Positions 34,472 to 42,800 of a DNA stretch of 64,000 nucleotides are shown here, one piece after another. This stretch comes from Treponema brennaborense (GTDB taxonomy: Bacteria; Spirochaetota; Spirochaetia; Treponematales; Treponemataceae). Location of the stretch: positions 141,367 to 205,366 of the forward strand of contig JAMPCJ010000004.1 of NCBI GenBank assembly GCA_023666275.1. The letters run 5' to 3'. Under the pieces are notes generated by a model. That model saw nothing but the letters and a program-made list of their open reading frames with translations, did not search any database and was not told where the DNA came from. How positions within the stretch are numbered: position 1 is the first letter of the stretch; the number at the start of each line of letters is the position of its first letter. Position numbers and translations under genes: made by a program.

Positions 34472-35897
34472 ACTTCCGCCTTATAAAAAAAATAACGCCA
34501 GCAGCCGCAGACAGCAAAAAACAGCACAGCAGCTTTGCCGGCACAAAAGATTCCGAGTGCCGTGCGCTCGGAACAGCAAAGTCCGCATCGAAAAAAGAAC
34601 GCTGGGCTATAAAAAGCTGCTCCAGCGAAGAAGCGCCGTATGCAGCGGAATCCGCAGCGTGCGCAATATAGGCATCGTCAAATACATATTTTTCAGTCAT
34701 GGTTTCGGCAATACGATTGCCTTCAAGCGAATACTGCACGCAGGCTACCGTTTCGCCCGCAGCAGGACGATTTTCTTCGGCAGCATCTGAAAGTTTCCTG
34801 AAAAGAAACGTATCGGCATACCATTTGCGGCTTATAAAAGCACCCATATCAGGCAGCGGCGAACCGCAGTCTTTTTTATATAATTCCATGCAGGATTCTG
34901 CCGAAAGCGACATCGCCTTAGTATACTCTATCCGGCAGGGGATACTCAAGCGGGAAGGCTTTGATGATGACGAAGCGGGAGAAGCAAAAAGCGCCAGCTG
35001 CACCGCAAGCAGCGCCGACGCTGCGGGAACGGCAAACAATACCGACGGTTTGTCCGCTGCCGCGTTTTTTGCGCTTGTTTTTGCGTTTATAATAAACACG
35101 GGAACAAAACGCCTGACGAGCAGCGCATTTGCGCGCAGTGCTCCGTTTGCGGCAAGCGCCGACGCAGATGCAAACCCTGCCGCCAGAACAAGCGCGCACA
35201 ATGCCGCTTTCCATCCGGACAGCGCAAAAAGCAGCAATGCAGATGCCGCATATATCAAAAACAGCGGGGAACGCAGCAATACACGCAGTGCATTTTTTCT
35301 ATTATATACAGCAGAAAACAAATACACCGCTGCCGCCTGAGCGCACAGCCCTGCACAAACCGCATAAAACGGAAAACACGCCGCAAAAATCAGCGCGGGA
35401 ACGGCAAACAGCGCAAACAGCATTTTTCTTTTGCTGCAAATAAAAAAAAACGCAATCACTGCTGCGCTCAAAAAAACAGGAAACAGCGGCTTCACCGTAT
35501 CTTCTTCGAACCAAAACGGAACAGGAAGCGCATCAAATACCGTGCGCGCGGCAGCGGAATACTGCTGCGGAATATACAGCAGCCGCCATTTTTGCGATTT
35601 ATCGAAAAAATACAGCAGTTTTTGAGACTGATACGAGTCTTCCCGCGCGCAGAACGCCACGGAAAATGCGGACAAGTTTTTGTTCGGCAGGTTTGCGGTA
35701 TACGAAACAACGCCGTCGATTCCCGCCCGCTCCAACGAAAGCAAAAGTTCTGTTTCCGGATACGACGAAGCGACTGCCGCCACGCGGTACCCTTTCCACA
35801 GCTGCCGATTCGGCGCCGTTTTTAATGCAAACGGAAGAACGCAGCTCAAAACATACAGCGCTGCATACGAAACAGCATATACAAAAGCGCGCGGCAT
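34458..35897 (-). CDS. Large polytopic membrane protein of unknown function, upstream of rnf
   Basis: The 479-aa protein has an N-terminal signal-anchor (MPRAFVYAVSYAALYVLSCV). An extracytoplasmic segment follows (about residues 30-140), then a block of six or seven Ala-rich hydrophobic helices (about 145-310). A second extracytoplasmic domain (about 325-450) leads to a final helix with basic tail RRKYDSR. I do not recognise the family. The 14-nt overlap with rnfC and the 4-nt gap from the upstream PAP2-like gene place it in the rnf operon. The start at 35897 avoids overlap with the upstream gene; no Shine-Dalgarno is evident. Confidence 0.7.
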   Translation of the reverse strand: MPRAFVYAVSYAALYVLSCVLPFALKTAPNRQLWKGYRVAAVASSYPETELLLSLERAGIDGVVSYTANLPNKNLSAFSVAFCAREDSYQSQKLLYFFDKSQKWRLLYIPQQYSAAARTVFDALPVPFWFEEDTVKPLFPVFLSAAVIAFFFICSKRKMLFALFAVPALIFAACFPFYAVCAGLCAQAAAVYLFSAVYNRKNALRVLLRSPLFLIYAASALLLFALSGWKAALCALVLAAGFASASALAANGALRANALLVRRFVPVFIINAKTSAKNAAADKPSVLFAVPAASALLAVQLALFASPASSSSKPSRLSIPCRIEYTKAMSLSAESCMELYKKDCGSPLPDMGAFISRKWYADTFLFRKLSDAAEENRPAAGETVACVQYSLEGNRIAETMTEKYVFDDAYIAHAADSAAYGASSLEQLFIAQRSFFDADFAVPSARHSESFVPAKLLCCFLLSAAAGVIFFIRRKYDSR

Positions 35898-35901
35898 CAC
35901 G

Positions 35902-36381
35902 CTAGAGTACCGAAAACGCGGTTGCGATTGAAAAACCGAGAATGCTGCCGACGAAAACTTCAAGCGGCTTATGTCCCTGCACTTCTTTTACCGGCCGGAA
36001 TTTCACGGTTTTTTGACAGGCAAGCTGTTTCCCTATTTCATTAAGCGCCTTTGCCTGAAGCCCGCTCGATCTGCGGACGCCGACGGCATCACGAATAACA
36101 ACCATAGTAAAACACAAGGCAAGAATGAATACATCCGAATTGACACCGGAATGAAAAGCAATCGACGTGCAGACAGAAGTTACAAGTGCCGCATGACTTG
36201 ACGGCATTCCGCCGGTACGCCAAATCAAAACATCCGCAAGTTCGCGCATATTGGCAATTTTGCCGGTCAGCAGCTTTATGACCGTTTTTATAAACTGAGC
36301 GGAAAACCAGCTGAACACACAAGCCCAAAATACCGGATTATCAATCAATTTATAAAATTGTTCACGCACAACAAACAACAT
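35902..36381 (-). CDS. Divergent PAP2 family membrane protein (YuiD/DUF212)
   Basis: The 159-aa membrane protein has WRTGGMPSSHAALVTSV and VVIRDAVGVRRSSG, the conserved pair of the divergent PAP2 family (B. subtilis YuiD, similar length). PAP2 enzymes dephosphorylate membrane lipid phosphates, but activity of this subgroup is unproven. The N-terminal Asn/Gln-rich helix and three further hydrophobic segments fit. An in-frame TTG at 36417 would add 12 residues but lies inside the divergent rluA-family promoter, so I prefer the ATG at 36381. It heads the group that includes the rnf genes. Confidence 0.85.
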   Translation of the reverse strand: MLFVVREQFYKLIDNPVFWACVFSWFSAQFIKTVIKLLTGKIANMRELADVLIWRTGGMPSSHAALVTSVCTSIAFHSGVNSDVFILALCFTMVVIRDAVGVRRSSGLQAKALNEIGKQLACQKTVKFRPVKEVQGHKPLEVFVGSILGFSIATAFSVL

Positions 36382-36410
36382 ATCTTCATATTGTGCCGAT
36401 TTTTCCGCGA

Positions 36411-36439
36411 TTGTCAATCACACGGCAAAACAGTACAAT
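36411..36439 (+). promoter_or_regulatory. Promoter of the RluA-family gene (TTGTCA-17-TACAAT)
   Basis: TTGTCA (36411-36416) and TACAAT (36434-36439) are 17 nt apart. Only 7 nt separate the -10 box from the ATG at 36447, and no Shine-Dalgarno is present, so the transcript is predicted to be leaderless. Confidence 0.75.
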
Positions 36440-36446
36440 TGACATT

Positions 36447-37514
36447 ATGATATTCAGGCAGTTTTCGGCAAAAACCGATGATGACGGGCGCCGCTTTGAC
36501 AGAATTCTGCGGAAGCTGCTGCCGGATATGCCGCTGCCGCATCTGTACAAAAACATACGGACAGGAAAACTGCGGCTGAACGGCAGAAAAACGCCGATAA
36601 CGCAAAAAGTCCGCGCAGGAGACAGCATAGACATTGCGGAAGCACTGCTTGCAGAACAAGAACGGCAAATCGTGCCGGACGCCGTGCAGCGCGCCCGCAA
36701 TGCAAATGAAGATACGGCGCAAAGCACTGTTTCTGCCGCCGCAATGCCGCTGCAGGATATTTTCAAAAACGAACATATCCGCATTATAAACAAGCCGTAC
36801 AATATACCCGTTCACTCCGCAAAAAAAACAAACGCGGACATTGCATCAGCCGTTAAATACGACGGACGCTCGTCGCTGTCGTTTGTCTGCGCACCGATGC
36901 ACCGCCTCGACCGCATGACAACCGGCGCACTTGCTATTTCTCAAAGCATAACCGGCGCGCGCTGGTTTTCGCAGGCGATTTCCCGCCATGAAATCGAAAA
37001 AACGTATCTTGCCGTTGTCGAAAACCGCATTGACGGCGACATAACGCTCTCCGGCATCATCGCGGCAGATAAAAACATATCGCCGAAAACGCGTTTTGCA
37101 TCCGTGTCTGTTTCGGAGGCAAACGGCACAGAAGATGCAGCCTGCCGCGGCGGAAAACACGCAGTAACGCATCTGCACCCGCTTGCCGTCGGAACGCTTG
37201 CGATTGCGGAAGCGGAACAAAAGCGCACCGTTACGCTGGCGGAAATCCGCATAGAAACCGGCAGAACGCATCAGATCCGCGCGCAGTGTGCGCACGCGGG
37301 ATTTGCGCTTTTGGGAGATACCGCATACGGCGCGCGCGCCTTCTCGCTGAACGGACAGTCGCTTTTTCTCCACGCGTACACGCTGCGCTTTCCCGCCAAT
37401 CCGCTCGGCATTCCGCGCATAGTGCGGGCAGACATTCCGCAAAACTTCCGCACGCTGCTGAAAAAATGCTTGCAAGTTGACGGCGTACCATTTTATAATA
37501 CTATACGAACATGA
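36447..37514 (+). CDS. RluA/RluC-family RNA pseudouridine synthase
   Basis: The enzyme isomerises specific uridines in rRNA (or tRNA) to pseudouridine. The 355-aa protein has an N-terminal S4 RNA-binding domain (RFDRILRKLLPDMPLPHLYKNIRTGKLR). Motif II follows as HRLDRMTTGALAI with the catalytic Asp, and then the C-terminal TGRTHQIRAQCAHAGFALLGDTAYG. The S4 domain plus HRLDRxTTG favours the RluC/RluD side, but which uridine is modified cannot be told. The start at 36447 follows from the promoter and the S4 domain beginning directly after; an upstream in-frame ATG lies inside the divergent gene. The stop overlaps the next ATG (ATGA). Confidence 0.88.
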   Translation: MIFRQFSAKTDDDGRRFDRILRKLLPDMPLPHLYKNIRTGKLRLNGRKTPITQKVRAGDSIDIAEALLAEQERQIVPDAVQRARNANEDTAQSTVSAAAMPLQDIFKNEHIRIINKPYNIPVHSAKKTNADIASAVKYDGRSSLSFVCAPMHRLDRMTTGALAISQSITGARWFSQAISRHEIEKTYLAVVENRIDGDITLSGIIAADKNISPKTRFASVSVSEANGTEDAACRGGKHAVTHLHPLAVGTLAIAEAEQKRTVTLAEIRIETGRTHQIRAQCAHAGFALLGDTAYGARAFSLNGQSLFLHAYTLRFPANPLGIPRIVRADIPQNFRTLLKKCLQVDGVPFYNTIRT

Positions 37515-38407
37515 AACTGCTGCATAACCTTGTCAGTCGCATAAAAGGAATAACCGTATTCGCGCTTGTCGGCGAAAGCGGCACGGGAAAAAGTTTCCGC
37601 GCTAAACTGCTTGCCCAGAAAAACGGCGCCGATGTTATCATAGATGACGGACTGCTGATTCAGGACGATAAAATCGTTGCGGGACACTCGGCAAAACGCG
37701 AAAAAACATTTCTCGGCGCGGTACGCGTTGCTTTATTCGACGATAAAGCGCACCGCGACGAAGTGGCAAAAGCCCTGCAGCACCTCAACATAAAAAAAAT
37801 ACTGATTCTCGGCACGTCCGAAAAAATGGTCAATAAAATAGCATTGCGCCTTCAGCTGCCGCCGCCGGAAAAAATCATCAAAATAGACGATATTGCTTCA
37901 AAAGAAGAAATAGAACTTGCTATCCGTTCCCGCAGAATAGAAGGAAAACATGTAATCCCCGTGCCGGCAATCGAAATAAAGCGCAAGTATCCCAAAATCT
38001 TTTACGATGCCGTGCGCATATTTCTGAAACGCAAAGCTACGCCGATCAGCGGCAAAACGGATTCCAAAGTATTCGAAAAATCCGTGGTGCGTCCCGAATT
38101 TTCCAAAAAAGGCCGCATAAGCATTTCCGAGGCGGCGCTCACGCAAATGGTAATGCACTGCGTAAGCGAATTCGACACGCATATACGCGTCAAAAAGCTG
38201 TCCATAAAAACCGATGACCGCGGCTACCGCATCATTATAACAACAGACGTACCGTTCGGCACGCAGCTTGCGGGCACCATTCATAATCTGCAGCAGTATA
38301 TTATCGGAAACATAGAGCGGTACACCGGCATACTTATAGAAGAAGTCAGCATTATTATAGACAAAATATCCACCGGCAAAAATCCGGAAACACACGGCAG
38401 CCGATGA
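37511..38407 (+). CDS. P-loop NTPase fused to Asp23-like domain
   Basis: The 298-aa cytoplasmic protein starts with a nucleotide-binding loop GESGTGKS (residues 21-28) and an NTPase-like domain to about residue 135. A basic linker follows, and then a C-terminal domain (about 195-290) resembling the Asp23/DUF322 family. The resemblance shows in ISISEAALTQMVMHCVSEFD, ITTDVPFGTQLAGTIHNLQQY and ERYTGILIEEVSIIIDKI. In other bacteria free-standing Asp23 proteins are membrane-associated stress or envelope factors. The fusion suggests nucleotide-controlled assembly, which is inference. It is translationally coupled to the RluA-family gene. Confidence 0.7.
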   Translation: MKLLHNLVSRIKGITVFALVGESGTGKSFRAKLLAQKNGADVIIDDGLLIQDDKIVAGHSAKREKTFLGAVRVALFDDKAHRDEVAKALQHLNIKKILILGTSEKMVNKIALRLQLPPPEKIIKIDDIASKEEIELAIRSRRIEGKHVIPVPAIEIKRKYPKIFYDAVRIFLKRKATPISGKTDSKVFEKSVVRPEFSKKGRISISEAALTQMVMHCVSEFDTHIRVKKLSIKTDDRGYRIIITTDVPFGTQLAGTIHNLQQYIIGNIERYTGILIEEVSIIIDKISTGKNPETHGSR

Positions 38408-38440
38408 CTGCTGCTTTTTGTGTTCGGCGCACGAAAAAAA

Positions 38441-39571
38441 CTAACGGACTTCCGAGGAGTTTTTTTTCCGCAGCGCCGTCGGCAGCTTTTTACGGGAAGA
38501 AACACGCGGAATTTTCATCGGCACGCCGAGCTTTTGCAGGGAATCTTTTATCGCAAATTCCAGTTCGCTTTTCTGCGGATTCATCGGCAGCACAAAGCGG
38601 CGGCACTGTCCCCAGGTTTTTACGTACAAATCGCCCGCCGCGCTGTTCGATTCGATTTCTTCGCGCCAGTTCGTAAGCCCGGAAACAAAATCAAAAATAA
38701 GATAAGTCAGTTTGCGCCCCGTGCGGGCATTCGGTTCGCTGTTTTTCAAATCGTCCATTTCTTTTAAATGGCGCAGATAGTTTCTTTCGTAATTTTTATC
38801 CGCGTACATCAGCGCGGTTGCGGCAGGCTGCAAATACATATAAATATCGGTTTGAAGCGCAAGCCGCACTATTTCGAAAGAATGCCCGGAATTGATGATT
38901 TTCATCAGTTCTTCGGTTAATCGGGACGGAGAAACAGAAGAAAGCAGATGCGCGCCGGAGCGTATTTTCAATCGGAGCCGCAGCGGCATTTTAAAGCCGG
39001 TGGAAGCCGCGTATTTTACGGCGCGGATCATGCGGACGGGATCTTCTATAAACATGCGGTTCAGCGGAATGATCGGCCGTATGATTTTTGCGCGGATATC
39101 CCGAACGCCGCCGACATAATCGATTATCTGGCATTTTTGCGGATCGTAATACAGCGCATTCATCGTGAAGTCGCGGCGGAGCACGTCTTCTTCTATTGAA
39201 CCGAAGCTGTTGCCGACCGTTCCGTCCGCAAGCGAACGAAACGTACTCGCCTCGAATATTTTCTGTCCGAAAAATATATGCACCAGACGGAATCGTCTGC
39301 CGATGATGCGGGAATTTCTGAATATTTTTTTCAATCGCGCAGGAGTTGCATCCGTTACGATATCGAAATCTTTGGGCGTTTTTTTCAGCAGCAAATCGCG
39401 CACCGCACCGCCGACAATATATGCGGAAAACCCGTTATCCCGCAGCTGAGAAATAATCCACAGGGCGTCATGGTCTATTGCGGTATTTTCTATTGAATGT
39501 TCGTTTTGTGTATAGACGAGCGCCTTTTTTACCGGCCGCCCGTTTTTATCATAGGAATATCTGACGAGCAC
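38441..39571 (-). CDS. pcnB: Poly(A) polymerase / tRNA nucleotidyltransferase family (PcnB)
   Basis: This class II nucleotidyltransferase adds A tails to RNA or repairs tRNA CCA ends. The head domain shows IVGGAVRDLLLKKTPKDFDI with the catalytic D-x-D, followed by RFRLVHIFFG, RRDFTMNALYYD and EDPVRMIRAVKYA. The C-terminal tail is Arg/Lys-rich (RVSSRKKLPTALRKK), which is more typical of PcnB-type poly(A) polymerases. Start: GTG at 39569-39571 gives 376 aa beginning VRYSYDKNGRPVKKA after two residues. The frame is open further upstream, so the start is uncertain. It is convergent with the P-loop gene and divergent from the FN3 lipoprotein gene. Confidence 0.85.
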   Translation of the reverse strand: MLVRYSYDKNGRPVKKALVYTQNEHSIENTAIDHDALWIISQLRDNGFSAYIVGGAVRDLLLKKTPKDFDIVTDATPARLKKIFRNSRIIGRRFRLVHIFFGQKIFEASTFRSLADGTVGNSFGSIEEDVLRRDFTMNALYYDPQKCQIIDYVGGVRDIRAKIIRPIIPLNRMFIEDPVRMIRAVKYAASTGFKMPLRLRLKIRSGAHLLSSVSPSRLTEELMKIINSGHSFEIVRLALQTDIYMYLQPAATALMYADKNYERNYLRHLKEMDDLKNSEPNARTGRKLTYLIFDFVSGLTNWREEIESNSAAGDLYVKTWGQCRRFVLPMNPQKSELEFAIKDSLQKLGVPMKIPRVSSRKKLPTALRKKNSSEVR

Positions 39572-39676
39572 GATGCAGACAGGATATAAAAAAGGAATGC
39601 GCAAGTCAATAGACGGCACAAGATGATGCCGTTGTATATGCAAAACGCGTTCGCGCCGTGCGAATGCATTTAATAC

Positions 39677-39705
39677 TTGACAACAATTTACGCACAATGT
39701 AAAAT
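39677..39705 (+). promoter_or_regulatory. Consensus promoter of FN3 lipoprotein gene (TTGACA-17-TAAAAT)
   Basis: A perfect -35 TTGACA (39677-39682) and TAAAAT (39700-39705) are spaced by 17 nt. The predicted transcript begins near 39712, giving a 5' UTR of about 110 nt that contains the C10 tract (39753-39762) and the stem CTTTT-GTC-AAAAG (39767-39779). Confidence 0.72.
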
Positions 39706-39752
39706 AAATGTTGATTATACCAATATATTTTTTAATATTTTTATAAGGAAAT

Positions 39753-39762
39753 CCCCCCCCCC
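39753..39762 (+). repeat. C10 homopolymer tract in lipoprotein 5' region
   Basis: Ten consecutive C lie 60 nt before the start of the FN3 lipoprotein gene. Homopolymeric G/C runs upstream of surface-protein genes are known slippage sites for phase variation in Treponema pallidum. This one sits in the predicted 5' UTR rather than in the -35/-10 spacer, and is directly followed by a small inverted repeat. Confidence 0.7.
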
Positions 39763-39821
39763 GCGACTTTTGTCAAAAGGGCGACGATTCCGCTGCATTC
39801 GCTGTAAAACGGAGTTGTTAT

Positions 39822-42800
39822 ATGAAAAAAACACATAAAACGCTGCCGCTGATCGGGCACCTTATCGCACGCACAGCATTCGGTCATCGCGATGACGAAT
39901 GTCCGAAGCGATCTGTTTGCAAACGTATTGCTTCGCCTGCGGCTCGCAATGACAGACCGCTGCGCAGCCGCGCGTTTTCGGCCGCCGTATGCATCGGCAC
40001 ACTCGCGCTTATTGCCGCAGCGCTGTTTTCCTGCAACGACCACCTGCTCCCCGAACCGGCAATGAGCACAGCAGCCAATTCCCCGCAGCGGACGCAGATA
40101 CAGGCGCCCGTCAACGTGAAAGCGACGCACGGGAAAAGCCGCACCGTTACGCTTGCCTGGGACGCCGCCGCAAGCGCCGTGCAGTACCGCGTGTACTCGG
40201 CGGCAGAACCGTATTACACATTCAATCAAGTCGGGGAAACAAAAGGAACCGAAACAACAATCGATATATCGGAAAAAGCGGGAACCACCGCATATTACAA
40301 AATAAAAGCGGTAGACTACGAAGACAACGAATCGGAATTCAGCGGCACCGCCTGCGGCTCCGCCATGGCACAGCCGATTATCGCGGTATACGAGTCGGCA
40401 TCGGACGGCAGCGGCACAAGCGCTTCCATAACCTGGTGGATGCAGAACTGCACGGAATCCACGTATCAAAACGACATTATCTATGATGTTGTTTTATCAA
40501 ACGAAGACGGAACGTTTACCAAAAGCAAAACGATAACAGACGGTTCTAAAACATTCAAATTCGAAGGACTCGAACCGAAAACACACTATTATTACGAAGT
40601 TTCCGCATATTTGAAAACGGATGTCAAACAAACCGAAACTTCCGGCAGAATAGACCGCGAAACCGCAATGCGCTTAATACCGGAACCGCCGCAAAACCTT
40701 GCCGTATCGCAGGGCGACAGCGAAAAAGAAATTACCGTCAGCTGGACACTGCCGCCGCTGTGCGACGTAAAAATCGGTGCCGACACGTTCGAAGCGCACC
40801 CGCTGTATTTTACGGTGGAACGCAAAGCGGCAGACGAAAGCATCTGGACAAAACGTGTAACGTATGCCGGAACATGCAATAAAGATCCCGATGCCGAAAA
40901 AGGCGAATACCGTTTTGAGTGCACCGAAGAAAATACGGGCGGCACCGATTCGCCGTTTTCCGCAGAAAAAGCGCCAGATACTGCACAGACGGAAACATCA
41001 GACACCTACCCCGGCTATATACCGGGCTGGAAAATAACCTATACCGACAGCGACACAGCCCTTGAGCGCGGCAAAATATACACCTACCGCGTGCAGTCGT
41101 ATACGGACGACACACAGACAACTGCTTCTTTTGACTCCTCGGCAGCAGAAGCAAACGGACACCTTATTGCGGCAGCGGCGGTAGCGCCTGCTCCGACTTA
41201 CAAAGACAAAGGAAATTCCGACGAAGCAACCGAATTCGAAAAAATAACGGTTTCTTTTGCCGATATAAACTTTGACGCACGCGGACAAAAATATACCTAT
41301 CTTTTGTATGAAGAATATACGCCGATAGAAGAAACGGGAAACACCGCACCCGAAGCAAACGAGCTTGTAAAATCAAATAATTATAGTGCAGTAACAAGCT
41401 TCCTCAGAACATTTGATTTTTCCGATACCGCCGCAGATAAAACCGTCAAAGAGGGATATTACCGCTATATTTTGTATATCCTGCCCGAAAATGAAACCAA
41501 TCTCGATACGTGCATTACATCTGCCCAAGCGGCGGCGGCGGTAACCGTCGTAAAAGACAAATCCAAAATGTTCAAGTTTACCAAGTTTGACATAGAAGAC
41601 GGCTACAGCAATAAATTCGTCATCAGCTGGAATTACGAAAAAACCGCCGTCTACACATTGCTGTGGAAAGATTCCGAAAACGGCGAATTACAGGATCTTC
41701 CGCTGCTGACGGAAAATCTTGCGATAAGCGATGACGGAAAAACCGCAAGATATGAGCATGAAGCAACGTCGGGCGATGCGCGCTATTACTCGATCCAGGC
41801 AGATACGGGCGTAAAAACAACGGCAACATACCCGCTGGATAAAACGGAACAAGAAAAAGTAGAAACGCTCGGAACACCCAAGCCGACTATGAGCGGCATA
41901 GAGTACGACCAAATTATCGTTACCTGGGACGCCGTACAAGCCGCAAAAACGGACGCATCTTCGTTTACGGTAACCGCACAATACAAAGAAGACGAAGAAG
42001 CCAAAACGCCGATGCCGCCGATTGTCATTCCGCAGGGTGCAGTAGAAAAAGACGAAGAAACCGGCGGCTACAAGTGCACTATCAAGGAGCCTGCGGGATT
42101 CGACGACCCCGCCGTATCGGGAAAACCGATTGAACTGACCGTAACCGCCAGAAGCGCCAAGCACGCCGAAGAAAAAACAAGCGGCACCAACACCGAACCG
42201 GTGTGTACGCTCGGTCCCGCGCTGGTGAATGCAGCATTCGAAACCGACACGTATTCCGACCAAGCCATTAAGCTGCAATGGAATGCCGTGAACGGCGCGG
42301 AAGGATACCTTGTGTACCGCCTGCAATATGAAAACAGCACAGAGGATGATAATGAAAATGCAAAAGCAATAACATATTTTGTCCCCGCAAGCGGAGAAAC
42401 ACAAAACGTTGAAATTCTCTATGATACACAAAGCGCACCGAACGGTCACAAAACGCGCGAAACGATAGAAAAAGCAAACAGCAAATATACATTCCGCGAT
42501 ATATATCAAGAAGCGGAGGATACAACAAGTGCGTATCAGAACTCGCAGGCGCGCCTTGCCTGGGGTCTGCCGCACCGCTATATAGTGCTGCCCGTCAAGG
42601 ACAAAGGCGACTTTGCCTTTGACGAAACCTACAGGCTGAAGCTTGACGGCGAATCAAAAGTAAACTACACCCCAAGCGACGACGGCGGAGAGCTTGAAAG
42701 CGTAATTGCTGCGACAAGCGGCTACGGACTGAACGTTGTGGCGGAAAAAGCAAAAAACAATATGACACAAACAGTCACCTGGGACAAGCCGTATTCGAAA

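Noticed and set aside
41688-42575. Antisense open frame of 295 codons inside the 1435-aa lipoprotein gene
   Set aside because: Composition is typical of a shadow frame (Cys/Arg/Phe-rich) and the sense frame is clearly coding.
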